Source of the DNA: DASUPK01 sp963815045
Lineage (GTDB): Bacteria > Actinomycetota > Thermoleophilia > Solirubrobacterales > 70-9
DNA length: 64,000 nucleotides
Direction of reading: 5' to 3'
Assembly (NCBI GenBank): GCA_963815045.1
Contig: CAWFET010000002.1
Location: 1-64,000, forward strand
Shown: positions 18,070 to 35,477 of the stretch, one piece after another
Layout of the letters: each line of letters opens with the position of its first letter
Numbering within the stretch: the first letter of the stretch is position 1
The notes under the pieces: generated by a model
The model's input: the letters and a program-made list of their open reading frames with translations, nothing else
Database searches by the model: none
What the model was told of the DNA's origin: nothing
Program-made: the position numbers and the translations under genes

Positions 18070-18450
18070 ATGGCGACGAGCACACAAGACTGGATTGAGG
18101 AGCTCAAGGGGATTTCGGTCCTCGAGCTCTCCGAGCGCATCAAGGCGCTCGAGGAGGAGTTCGGCGTTTCCGCGACCGCCGTTGCGGCCGCAGCGCCGGC
18201 TGGCGGCGGCGGCGATGGTGCCGCGGTGGAGGAGGAGGCCGGGACGGTCGACCTCGTCCTGACCGGCTCCGGGGACAAGAAGATCGGCGTGATCAAGGTC
18301 GTGCGCGCCGCCACCGGGCTCGGCCTCAAGGAGGCCAAGGCCCTCGTCGACGAGGCTCCCAAGCCCGTCAAGGAGGGGATCGAGCGTGAGGAGGCCGAGG
18401 GCCTGCTCAAGGAGATCGAAGAGGCCGGCGGCACCGCCGAGATCAAGTAG
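18070..18450 (+). CDS. rplL: 50S ribosomal protein L7/L12
   Basis: This is the stalk protein that recruits translation factor GTPases and binds L10 as dimers. The 126 residues show an N-terminal dimerisation part (LKGISVLELSERIKALEEEFG), an Ala/Gly hinge at about residues 38-52 and a C-terminal domain with KKIGVIKVVRAATGLGLKEA. The start codon follows the rplJ stop with no gap, so translation is probably coupled. Length is normal for the family. Confidence 0.98.
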   Translation: MATSTQDWIEELKGISVLELSERIKALEEEFGVSATAVAAAAPAGGGGDGAAVEEEAGTVDLVLTGSGDKKIGVIKVVRAATGLGLKEAKALVDEAPKPVKEGIEREEAEGLLKEIEEAGGTAEIK

Positions 18451-18505
18451 CAACGAGTACGAACTGCCCCACACCGCCCAGATTGGGAGTAAGATCCCGG
18501 CGCGT

Positions 18506-18519
18506 GCCCCGTCCGGGGC
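18506..18519 (+). terminator. Weak hairpin after rplL
   Basis: GCCCC-GTCC-GGGGC forms a five-pair stem, followed by GTGTT rather than a full T-run. It may partly end rplJL transcripts before the rpoB promoter. Confidence 0.35.
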
Positions 18520-18525
18520 GTGTTA

Positions 18526-18548
18526 GCAACCCTTGACCAAAGGGTTGC
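18526..18548. promoter_or_regulatory. Perfect 9-bp palindrome across the rpoB -35 box
   Basis: GCAACCCTT and AAGGGTTGC are exact reverse complements separated by GACCA. The -35 hexamer TTGACC (18533-18538) sits inside the dyad. Such a site could be an operator for a dimeric regulator, or a hairpin in read-through RNA from rplL. Confidence 0.5.
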
Positions 18549-18561
18549 CGTGCGTTACTAT
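18533..18561 (+). promoter_or_regulatory. Primary-sigma promoter of rpoBC
   Basis: TTGACC at 18533-18538 and TACTAT at 18556-18561 are separated by 17 bp, near-consensus for the housekeeping sigma factor. Transcription would begin about 18568, leaving a leader of roughly 80 nt before rpoB. Confidence 0.75.
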
Positions 18562-18645
18562 GCACGGTTCGCGCGCCCGGTGAGCCCCGCTGCCCGATTC
18601 AGGCGCGGTCTCACAACCCTTCGAATACTTTGAGGAGTCGCCGAG

Positions 18646-26261
<7,616 letters not shown>

Positions 26262-26276
26262 GGGCCTAGCGGTAGG

Positions 26277-26363
26277 CGGGCGGGTCCTGTCGCCGCGAGA
26301 AATCCACATCCTGTGGTACAGGCGTGTCCTCGGATGCGGATTTCTCGCGACGCCACCCGCCCG
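26277..26363. terminator. Long imperfect palindrome between converging rpoC and VOC genes
   Basis: The outer arms CGGGCGGGT (26277-26285) and ACCCGCCCG (26355-26363) enclose the inner arms CGCGAGAAATCC (26294-26305) and GGATTTCTCGCG (26338-26349), with additional pairing between. There is no T-run on either side. It may act as a bidirectional terminator or 3' stabiliser. The AT-containing inner arm is unlike local composition, so a small dispersed repeat is also possible. Confidence 0.55.
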
Positions 26364-26397
26364 GCTTCCACTGCCGGCTGACGGCTTTCTTCCCCAG

Positions 26398-26778
26398 CTA
26401 GCTGTTCTGTGATTGCACCAGGCCCACGGTGTGGCCTTCCGGGTCGTTGAAGAGGCCGATCGTCAGGCCCTCCATCGGAGTGTCCGGGCCCATCAGCTTC
26501 GTGCCGCCCAGCTTCTCCGCCTGGTCGAGGGCTGCTCCGACGTCCGGGACCTCGATGTAGAAGGTGACGTGGCCCTCGTAGCCCTCGGGGCTGTCGCCCA
26601 CGCCTCCTCCGATCCCGACTCCTTCGGAGTTGGTGTTGCCGTCGCGGGAAACGATGCCGTAGTCGGTCGGGCCGTCGTCGAAGACCTGGAAATCCCATCC
26701 GGCCAGCTCGCCATAGAAGGCCCTGAGCTTCTTGGCGTCCTTGCCGACCACCTCGAAATGCACAACGGGCTGTCCCAT
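26398..26778 (-). CDS. VOC-family (glyoxalase/bleomycin-resistance-like) protein
   Basis: This is a 126-residue protein of the vicinal-oxygen-chelate fold. It begins MGQPVVHFEVVGKDAKKL and has AFYGELAGWDF, then a second beta-alpha module ending in NDPEGHTVGLV. The ATG at 26778 is chosen because AGGAGGGAAC lies just upstream; the open frame extends further but the extra text is an Arg/Pro-rich shadow. The enzymatic substrate is unknown; many such single-domain members are uncharacterised. It converges on rpoC across the palindrome. Confidence 0.85.
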   Translation of the reverse strand: MGQPVVHFEVVGKDAKKLRAFYGELAGWDFQVFDDGPTDYGIVSRDGNTNSEGVGIGGGVGDSPEGYEGHVTFYIEVPDVGAALDQAEKLGGTKLMGPDTPMEGLTIGLFNDPEGHTVGLVQSQNS

Positions 26779-26812
26779 CGGTTCCCTCCTGGGTTGTCGT
26801 GGTTGCCGGCGT

Positions 26813-27136
26813 CTAGCTGCCGGCCGGTGTGTGCTCGCGCCGCTCGTGGGCGGCCACGCCGGGGGCGAGCCTCGGCTCGATGACGGGCGTCCTCTTGCGG
26901 CCGCCCGGCGGGCAATCCGGCTCGGCCCGGGCCGAGCCTCCGTGAGGTCCGCGGCGGGGCCCCTTGGGCTTCCGCGGGCTGCGGCGGAAGCGGCGGAAGC
27001 TGTGATCGTCGGCGTCGCCGGGCAGCTCCTCAACTTCCGGCTCCTCCTTGACGGCCCAGTAGATCAGCCACATGCCGTAGAGAACCGGGATCTTCAGGAT
27101 CACGGCCAAGAAGATGATCGGCACCACCTCTCCCAT
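26813..27136 (-). CDS. Small membrane protein with one or two N-terminal helices
   Basis: The 107 residues begin MGEVVPIIFLAVILKIPVL and form a single long hydrophobic stretch to about residue 28. A short acidic segment (KEEPEVEELPGD) and a Pro/Arg-rich cytoplasmic-type tail follow. I do not recognise a named family. It lies between the VOC and HAD genes on the same strand and may be co-transcribed with them. Confidence 0.65.
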   Translation of the reverse strand: MGEVVPIIFLAVILKIPVLYGMWLIYWAVKEEPEVEELPGDADDHSFRRFRRSPRKPKGPRRGPHGGSARAEPDCPPGGRKRTPVIEPRLAPGVAAHERREHTPAGS

Positions 27137-27167
27137 CGCCGCCGAGTCTACCCAGGTTCAGGCCGGC

Positions 27168-27707
27168 CTAGGCGGGCTCGAAGCCCTCTCTGGCCCAGTG
27201 CTCGATCATCTCAACGTGGACGTCGAGAAGGCCGACGTCGGACTCGGTGGGGACCAGCAGGGTGGGGCTCGAGCGCTTGTCGGACCACTCGTAGCAGCTG
27301 GAGTCGAGGCTGTCGTCGATCCAGGCGAGCGGGCGCGAGCCCGCATACTCATCGAGGGCCTCGAGCTTCCAGTGGGCGGTGCCGAAGCGGGCTCGGCCGT
27401 CGAAGGTCAGGTAGGGGAGCTCGGGGAGGCCGAGGATCCCGGGGAGGTGGTCGTTGGCGCGGTCCTCCCAGCCGCTCGCCCAGACCAGCTCGAAGGCCTT
27501 CGCCAGGCGGTTCAGCCGTGGACCGGTCTCGAGGGCGATGCAGTGGAGCATCCCGTCGATCAGGTGAAACTCGCCGGGCGCGTCGTGCGGAACGCCAAGG
27601 CCGGGTTCGGGCTGATCGAAGCCGAACAGGCTGATCACTCCGTCGATGTCGACGGCCAGCACCGGCTCGCCGCTGGTCGGCTTCTGCCTTTTCTTGAAGA
27701 GGGGCAT
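27168..27707 (-). CDS. HAD-like hydrolase domain protein
   Basis: The 179-residue protein shows a HAD motif I near the N-terminus (LAVDIDGVISLF, two Asp), GWEDRAN in the position of motif II, and WIDDSLD late in the chain as motif IV. The closest family in my knowledge is the small HAD domain also found in Swiss-Army-Knife RNA-repair proteins. Substrate is unknown. It is divergent from rpsL, whose start lies only 35 bp away, so the two promoters must overlap. Confidence 0.75.
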   Translation of the reverse strand: MPLFKKRQKPTSGEPVLAVDIDGVISLFGFDQPEPGLGVPHDAPGEFHLIDGMLHCIALETGPRLNRLAKAFELVWASGWEDRANDHLPGILGLPELPYLTFDGRARFGTAHWKLEALDEYAGSRPLAWIDDSLDSSCYEWSDKRSSPTLLVPTESDVGLLDVHVEMIEHWAREGFEPA

Positions 27708-27727
27708 GCGCCGGAAGGGTATTTGGC

Positions 27728-27733
27728 TACCAT
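27728..27733 (+). promoter_or_regulatory. Candidate -10 box of rpsL (possibly leaderless mRNA)
   Basis: TACCAT sits nine bases before the rpsL ATG, which would place the transcription start within a few bases of the start codon. No Shine-Dalgarno sequence is present between them and no clear -35 is seen. Confidence 0.35.
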
Positions 27734-27742
27734 GCTCCGCCG

Positions 27743-28138
27743 ATGCCCAACACCAATCAGCTCGTCCGCAAGGGACGAACCCACAAGAAGAAGAAGATGT
27801 CGACGCCGGGCCTGAAGTCGGGCCAGGGTCGCAAGAAGCGCGTCGCCGCTCCGCAGCGGCGTGGCGTCTGCACCCGCGTCGCCACGGTCACCCCGAAGAA
27901 GCCGAACTCGGCCCTTCGGAAGATCGCCAGGGTTCGCCTGACGAACGGGCTCGAGGTGACGAGCTACATCCCGGGTGAGGGCCACAACCTCCAGGAGCAC
28001 TCCGTGGTCCTGGTCAGGGGCGGTCGCGTCAAGGACCTTCCGGGCGTCCGCTACAAGGTCGTCCGTGGGGCGCTCGACGCGGCCGGCGTCTCGGATCGGA
28101 AGCAGGGCCGTTCGCTCTACGGAGTGAAGGCCTCCTAG
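27743..28138 (+). CDS. rpsL: 30S ribosomal protein S12
   Basis: S12 is the decoding-centre protein of the 30S subunit. The 131 residues include PKKPNSALRK and GRVKDLPGVRY, which carry the two Lys sites (43 and 88 in E. coli numbering) altered in streptomycin-resistant mutants. Both are wild type here. rpsG begins one base after the stop, so the pair is one operon. The expected fusA-tuf continuation is displaced by three minus-strand genes. Confidence 0.98.
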   Translation: MPNTNQLVRKGRTHKKKKMSTPGLKSGQGRKKRVAAPQRRGVCTRVATVTPKKPNSALRKIARVRLTNGLEVTSYIPGEGHNLQEHSVVLVRGGRVKDLPGVRYKVVRGALDAAGVSDRKQGRSLYGVKAS

Positions 28139-28139
28139 G

Positions 28140-28610
28140 ATGCCGCGCCGCAACCAGGCCACGATCCGCCTGCTTGAGCCCGACTCCGTCTACCGGAGCC
28201 GCATCGTGCAGCAGGTGATCAACAAGGTGATGAGCGACGGCAAGAAGTCGGTCGCCGAGAAGATCACCTATGACGCCCTCGCCGTGGTCGGCGAGCGCAC
28301 CGGCAACAACCCGGTCGAGGAGCTCGAGGGCGCGGTCAAGCAGCTCACCCCGGTGCTCGAGGTCCGCTCACGCCGCGTCGGCGGCGCGACCTATCAGGTG
28401 CCGGTAGAGGTGCCCGCCCGCCGGGCCCGCACCCTCGCCGTTCGCTGGCTGGTCGAGTTCGCCAGGGCCAGGGGCGAGAAGTCGATGGCCGAGCGCCTGG
28501 CCAACGAGATCCTGGATGCGTCCAAGCAGCAGGGCAACGCCTGGAAGCGCAAGGACGACATCTACCGCATGGCTCAGGCCAACAAGGCCTTCGCGCACTA
28601 CCGCTGGTAG
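28140..28610 (+). CDS. rpsG: 30S ribosomal protein S7
   Basis: S7 is the primary assembly protein of the 30S head. It is 156 residues, with the family start MPRR, the conserved VVQQVINKVMSDGKK-like segment and the end FAHYRW. Length and sequence are normal. It ends 16 bp before a convergent reductase gene, with no strong hairpin between them. Confidence 0.98.
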   Translation: MPRRNQATIRLLEPDSVYRSRIVQQVINKVMSDGKKSVAEKITYDALAVVGERTGNNPVEELEGAVKQLTPVLEVRSRRVGGATYQVPVEVPARRARTLAVRWLVEFARARGEKSMAERLANEILDASKQQGNAWKRKDDIYRMAQANKAFAHYRW

Positions 28611-28626
28611 GCGTTTCCGTCTCGTA

Positions 28627-29223
28627 TCAGGCCGACCCATTGCGGGCACGCCCGTAGCGCTCGTAGATCACCCGTGAGCCGAACGTCCTAGTCTCGATCA
28701 GGTTCAGTGGGACGGCTTCGGTGACCGGCGGCAGGAACGGTGTGCCGCCACCGACGACGACCGGGTGGCGGAGCATGCGCAGCTCGTCGACGAGGTCGAG
28801 CTCGATCGCCGCCGCGGCGAGGCCGGCGCCGCCGATCGAGACGTCCTTGTCGGTCGCGTCGAGCGCCGCAGCGGCCTCCTCGGCCAATGACGCCTCGGCG
28901 AGCCGCGCGTTGCCCTGGACGCTGTCGAGTGTGCGGCTGAAGACGATCTTCGGGATCGCGCACCAGAGGTCGGCGAACGCGGCCGCCGCTTCTGCTGGAA
29001 CTGGCGCTCGAGGATCTCCGAGCTCGTCCTCGCGCATCGACGGATCCGTCTCCCACGGCAGCATGGTCTCGTAGAGCCTGCGGCCGAGCAGATAGCCGCC
29101 GAGCTCGCCTACCTGCGCGGTGTGGAAACGAAACTGCTCCTCGTCAGGGACCGTCCAACCGAACGCGCCCTCGCGGTCGGCGATGAAGCCGTCCACCGAG
29201 ACGTTCATCGAGTAGATCAGCAT
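28627..29223 (-). CDS. Dihydrofolate-reductase/RibD C-terminal-like reductase
   Basis: The 198 residues start MLIYSMNVSVDGFIAD, then show LLGRRLYETM, IVFSRTLD, and the nucleotide-binding-type loop DVSIGGAGLAAAAIELDLVDE before HPVVVGGGTPF. This is the arrangement of the RibD C-terminal reductase family, which includes many small NADPH-dependent proteins of unknown substrate near folate or pyrimidine metabolism. It is inserted, in opposite orientation, between rpsG and fusA. Confidence 0.85.
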   Translation of the reverse strand: MLIYSMNVSVDGFIADREGAFGWTVPDEEQFRFHTAQVGELGGYLLGRRLYETMLPWETDPSMREDELGDPRAPVPAEAAAAFADLWCAIPKIVFSRTLDSVQGNARLAEASLAEEAAAALDATDKDVSIGGAGLAAAAIELDLVDELRMLRHPVVVGGGTPFLPPVTEAVPLNLIETRTFGSRVIYERYGRARNGSA

Positions 29224-29246
29224 GGCTTCAACGCCATTGGGCTGAG

Positions 29247-29792
29247 CTACTCGCCGCGGGTGCGTTCCAGGCGAGTCGTTGCCGTCTCGGCGGCCGTGCT
29301 GTCGTGGATCCGGCCGCCGTGGACTTCGCCCGTCTCCGCGCGGTCGGGACGCATCGTCGCCAGCGCAGCTCCGCAGACGGTGAGCACCAGGGCGCCGATC
29401 AGCTCGAGCCAGAAGCCGGCCACCGGCTTCGCCTCGGCGTCGATGAAGGACTGGCGCGGGTCGTCGAGCGTGCCGACGTTGTTCACCTTCGGGAGGTCGC
29501 CGATCAGGAAGATGAGCAGGGCGACCACGCCGCAGACGGCGATCGCCACCGCGGCCACCTGACCGAGCTGCTCACCGCGCGCGGCCATCGCGACGACCAG
29601 CAGGATGAGGGCGAAGACCGCGAGCACCAGCGTCGCGTAGCCATGCTGGTCGGATGCCTTGATCGCCTTCAGCGCCTCGCCCCCGGGCGGTGTGAGGTGA
29701 AAGATGTCGGTGAACTGGGAGACGGCGAGCATGGCCGCGCCCGCGGCGCAGGCGAGCACGAGGAGCGTCTCGGTGCGCGGGAGCCTGCTCAT
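29247..29792 (-). CDS. Membrane protein, paralogue of its upstream neighbour
   Basis: This protein has 181 residues from MSRLPRTETLL. Its ATG overlaps the stop of the upstream gene (ATGA), so they are translationally coupled. There are four hydrophobic segments: an N-terminal helix ending at AVSQFTD, two central helices and one near GFWLELIGALVL. The SQF-D motif, a central DLP segment and GFW-E near the last helix are shared with the neighbour, showing an ancient duplication. No named family is recognised. Confidence 0.7.
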   Translation of the reverse strand: MSRLPRTETLLVLACAAGAAMLAVSQFTDIFHLTPPGGEALKAIKASDQHGYATLVLAVFALILLVVAMAARGEQLGQVAAVAIAVCGVVALLIFLIGDLPKVNNVGTLDDPRQSFIDAEAKPVAGFWLELIGALVLTVCGAALATMRPDRAETGEVHGGRIHDSTAAETATTRLERTRGE

Positions 29793-30646
29793 GACTCGGC
29801 CTGCAGGCCGGGCGAGATCCCGCCGTCGCCGTGCCTCGCCCCGCGGCGCGCGACGGCCCCCCTCGATCGCCCTCTCCTCGCTGATGCCACCCCGCGAGAG
29901 TAGAGAGCGAGCAGGCCACCGCAAAGGACGAGGATCGCGGAGCAGGAGACCTCGGCCCAGAAGCCCTGGAGCAGGACAGCGTCCGCGCCGCTGAAGGCCA
30001 GGCCGGCGCGGCCGGCGTCCAGCCCCTGCGGGAGGTCGATGGCGATGGCGACGGCAAGGCCGAGCAGGCCGCAGAGCGCCACGGCTCCAGCGAGTCGCCT
30101 GTCACCTCGATAGGCCCCGATGATGAGGACTACGGCCGCGACCGCGATCGGGATGAGCACCCAGAGGTGGGCGCTGCCCCCCGTCTCGGTCCCGACGAGG
30201 GGAACATTGGCGACCGATCCGACCTCACCGGCGTACTCGGGGGCATCCACGGCCACCCCGTGGTAGTCGAAGAACTGCGAGACCCCGAGCCCGATCGCGG
30301 CCGCTATGCCGACGAAGGCGACCGTGGAGAGAGGGGTCACGTAGCGCGTCGCGCGGGCCAGGCCACCCGCCAGCGCCCTGGCGTGCTCAACGATCCACCG
30401 CCCGCCCACGGCTCCGAGCTCGGCGAGCAGCGCGATCAGCGCGGCGAACAGCTTGATGACGAACAGGAGAGCCCCGGTTATGCGAGGCGCGAGCCCGGAC
30501 GCGAGGCGGCCCACGGGCGCGAAGACCGGCCCGAGCCGGCGCGCCTCGGCGCGACGCCTGCGGGAGAGCTCGCGGCCCTCCCGGCGGGTGCGCTCGGTGA
30601 GCTCCTTGACGCGATCGGAGGCCTGCCTGCGGCGAGCCGACTTCAT
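29789..30646 (-). CDS. Membrane protein with basic N-terminal region
   Basis: This is a 285-residue protein. Residues 1-50 are highly basic and probably cytoplasmic. Hydrophobic helices follow at about 57-80, 105-125, 165-180, 188-205 and 232-250. The segments GVSQFFD, IDLPQGL and GFWAEVSCSAIL parallel those of the downstream gene. The pair is transcribed away from fusA, and its promoter must lie in the shared intergenic region. Confidence 0.65.
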   Translation of the reverse strand: MKSARRRQASDRVKELTERTRREGRELSRRRRAEARRLGPVFAPVGRLASGLAPRITGALLFVIKLFAALIALLAELGAVGGRWIVEHARALAGGLARATRYVTPLSTVAFVGIAAAIGLGVSQFFDYHGVAVDAPEYAGEVGSVANVPLVGTETGGSAHLWVLIPIAVAAVVLIIGAYRGDRRLAGAVALCGLLGLAVAIAIDLPQGLDAGRAGLAFSGADAVLLQGFWAEVSCSAILVLCGGLLALYSRGVASARRGRSRGAVARRGARHGDGGISPGLQAES

Positions 30647-30659
30647 GCGTGATCCCTGC

Positions 30660-30687
30660 CTGAACGCCCGCGAGCCGCTGCTATCAT
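30660..30687 (+). promoter_or_regulatory. Candidate promoter of fusA-tuf
   Basis: CTGAAC (30660-30665) and TATCAT (30682-30687) have 16-bp spacing. Transcription would begin near 30694, leaving a leader of about 190 nt with a terminator-like hairpin. Confidence 0.45.
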
Positions 30688-30797
30688 CGTCCGTCGCTCC
30701 GGGGAGTCCCCAGAGGGCTCCGCGGGCGTTAACCGTTTCGATGGAGAACGGCGCGACATAGTCAGAAGTTCGGGTCGAAGAGACGCTTTTGCGCTCG

Positions 30798-30817
30798 GGC
30801 CCGTAAGGGCCTTTTTT
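30798..30817 (+). terminator. Attenuator-like hairpin in the fusA leader
   Basis: GGCCC-GTAA-GGGCC is followed by six T's on the plus strand. The upstream gene is divergent, so there is no plus-strand gene for it to terminate; premature termination in the fusA leader is the simple reading. An outer inverted repeat, AGTTCGG (30767-30773) and CCGAACT (30829-30835), encloses it. Confidence 0.65.
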
Positions 30818-30885
30818 CTGCGCGAATTCCGAACTGAGACTAGCCGTTCCGCATCTCCCTCACGCCAGTACGACCGGACAGGATC

Positions 30886-33000
<2,115 letters not shown>

Positions 33001-33084
33001 CTATATTCCCCAGGTTGGTCAGCAACCGAACCAACTTCCGCAAAACCCACTTACAGACACCAACTAGACCCCCAAAGGAGCGAG

Positions 33085-34269
<1,185 letters not shown>

Positions 34270-34274
34270 CTGTG

Positions 34275-34302
34275 ACGGGCCCCCTCTCGGGGGCCCGTTC
34301 TT
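34275..34302 (+). terminator. Rho-independent terminator after tuf
   Basis: ACGGGCCCCC-TCTC-GGGGGCCCGT is a perfect ten-pair stem followed by TCTT. It separates fusA-tuf from the S10 operon. Confidence 0.85.
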
Positions 34303-34356
34303 AGTAAGGCCCTCCCACCAGGGCAAAGGGCCAAGACAACTGCAAGACATACGACC

Positions 34357-34390
34357 AGGGCGCGGCCCTTATCCACCGGGGCGGCGCCCT
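34357..34390 (+). promoter_or_regulatory. Leader hairpin of the S10 operon
   Basis: AGGGCGCGGCCC pairs with GGGGCGGCGCCCT across a short loop (about twelve pairs, one mismatch). No T-run follows, so it is not a terminator; it may serve control of the ribosomal operon, which begins 37 bp downstream. Confidence 0.45.
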
Positions 34391-34427
34391 AGCTGCGCGA
34401 AGAGACCAAACAGAAACCAGGCACAAA

Positions 34428-34748
34428 TTGGCTTCATTGACATCAGGAAAGATCAGGATCCGGCTGAAGGCGTACGACCACGACGCCATAGACCGGGCTG
34501 CCCAGGAGATCGTCGGGACCGCAGAGCGGACCGGCGCGACCGTCGCCGGGCCCATCCCGCTGCCGACCGACAAGCACGTCTACTGCGTGATCCGCTCCCC
34601 ATTCAAGGACAAGGATTCGCGCGAGCACTTCGAGATTCGCACCCACAAGCGGCTGATCGACATCCACCAGCCGACCCCGAAGACCGTCGACGAGCTGCAG
34701 CGGATGGAGACTCTCCCCGCGGGCGTCGATGTGGAGATCAGGTTGTAG
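34428..34748 (+). CDS. rpsJ: 30S ribosomal protein S10
   Basis: S10 is a 30S head protein, also used by NusB/NusG in antitermination. It has 106 residues with the family core SGKIRIRLKAYDH and FEIRTHKRLIDI. The start is probably TTG 34428; a second TTG at 34437 would give the more usual length. An AGG seven bases before the first TTG favours it. It is the first gene of the long S10-spc operon, and rplC starts immediately after its stop. Confidence 0.95.
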   Translation: MASLTSGKIRIRLKAYDHDAIDRAAQEIVGTAERTGATVAGPIPLPTDKHVYCVIRSPFKDKDSREHFEIRTHKRLIDIHQPTPKTVDELQRMETLPAGVDVEIRL

Positions 34749-35477
34749 ATGGCGGCGATCGTCGGCAAGAAGCTGGGGATGACCCGCATCTTCCTCGAGG
34801 ACGGCACGGCCGTCCCCGTGACCGTGATCGAGGCGGCGCCGAACAGGGTGACCGCGATCCGCAAGGCCGACCGCGACGGCTATGACGCCGTCCAGCTCGC
34901 CGCGATCCCGGTCGCCGAGGACAGGGTCAGGAAGCCCGAGGCGGGCCACCTGAAGAAGGCCGGCGCCTCCGGGATGAAGACGCTCGTGGAGTTCCGCGGT
35001 GTCGAGGTGTCGACGTCCAAGGAGGTTGAGGCGCCCGCAGGCGGCGACGCCGAACAAGCATCTGGTGATGCAGGCGACGCCACCGAGGACGCCTCTTCTG
35101 ACGGCGAAGCCGGCTCGAAGGGCCCGAAGATCGGCGACGAGGTCACCGTGACCAGCTTCGAGGCGGGCCAGCAGGTGAAGGTCTCCGCGGTCTCGGTCGG
35201 CAAGGGCTTCCAGGGCACGGTCAAGCGCCACAACTTCGGACGCGGACCGGTGACCCACGGTTCCCACAACGTCCGCGCCCCGGGCTCGGTCGGCGCGAGC
35301 GCCGATCCCGCCCGTGTCTTCAAGGGCATGCGGATGCCCGGCCAGATGGGCTCGCGGCGCGTCACCCAGCGGGGCGCCCACGTGGTCGAGGTCGATGCGG
35401 AGCGCAACCTGCTCCTGATCCGGGGTTCGGTCCCCGGCGCGACAAACGCCACCGTGGAGGTGCGGAGCGATGGCTGA
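34749..35477 (+). CDS. rplC: 50S ribosomal protein L3 with an internal acidic insertion
   Basis: L3 is an early-assembly 50S protein near the peptidyl-transferase centre. The N-terminus (GKKLGMTRIF) and the C-terminal two thirds (KGFQGTVKRHNF, MPGQMGSRRVT, LLLIRGSVPGA) are standard. Between EFRGVEV and IGDEVTV there is an insertion of about 35 residues compared with typical L3. Residues 90-121 of it are a copy of the acidic element also seen in S5, S17 and L10. This is the only copy lying inside a folded protein rather than in a terminal extension. It overlaps rplD by 8 nt. Confidence 0.97.
   Translation: MAAIVGKKLGMTRIFLEDGTAVPVTVIEAAPNRVTAIRKADRDGYDAVQLAAIPVAEDRVRKPEAGHLKKAGASGMKTLVEFRGVEVSTSKEVEAPAGGDAEQASGDAGDATEDASSDGEAGSKGPKIGDEVTVTSFEAGQQVKVSAVSVGKGFQGTVKRHNFGRGPVTHGSHNVRAPGSVGASADPARVFKGMRMPGQMGSRRVTQRGAHVVEVDAERNLLLIRGSVPGATNATVEVRSDG
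35016..35111 (+). repeat. Shared acidic in-frame element, 96-nt copy (in rplC)
   Basis: This copy encodes 32 residues beginning SKEVEAPAGG and ending TEDASSDGEA. It aligns without gaps to the 96-nt copy in rpsE, with roughly 70 of 96 bases identical by hand count, concentrated at both ends. Codons such as GTT, GCA, GAA, TCT and GAT are frequent inside it but rare in the rest of rplC. Confidence 0.7.

Noticed and set aside
26779..27033. Longer N-terminus for the VOC protein
   Set aside because: The upstream translation is Arg/Pro/Ala-rich shadow, while AGGAGGGAAC marks the ATG at 26778.
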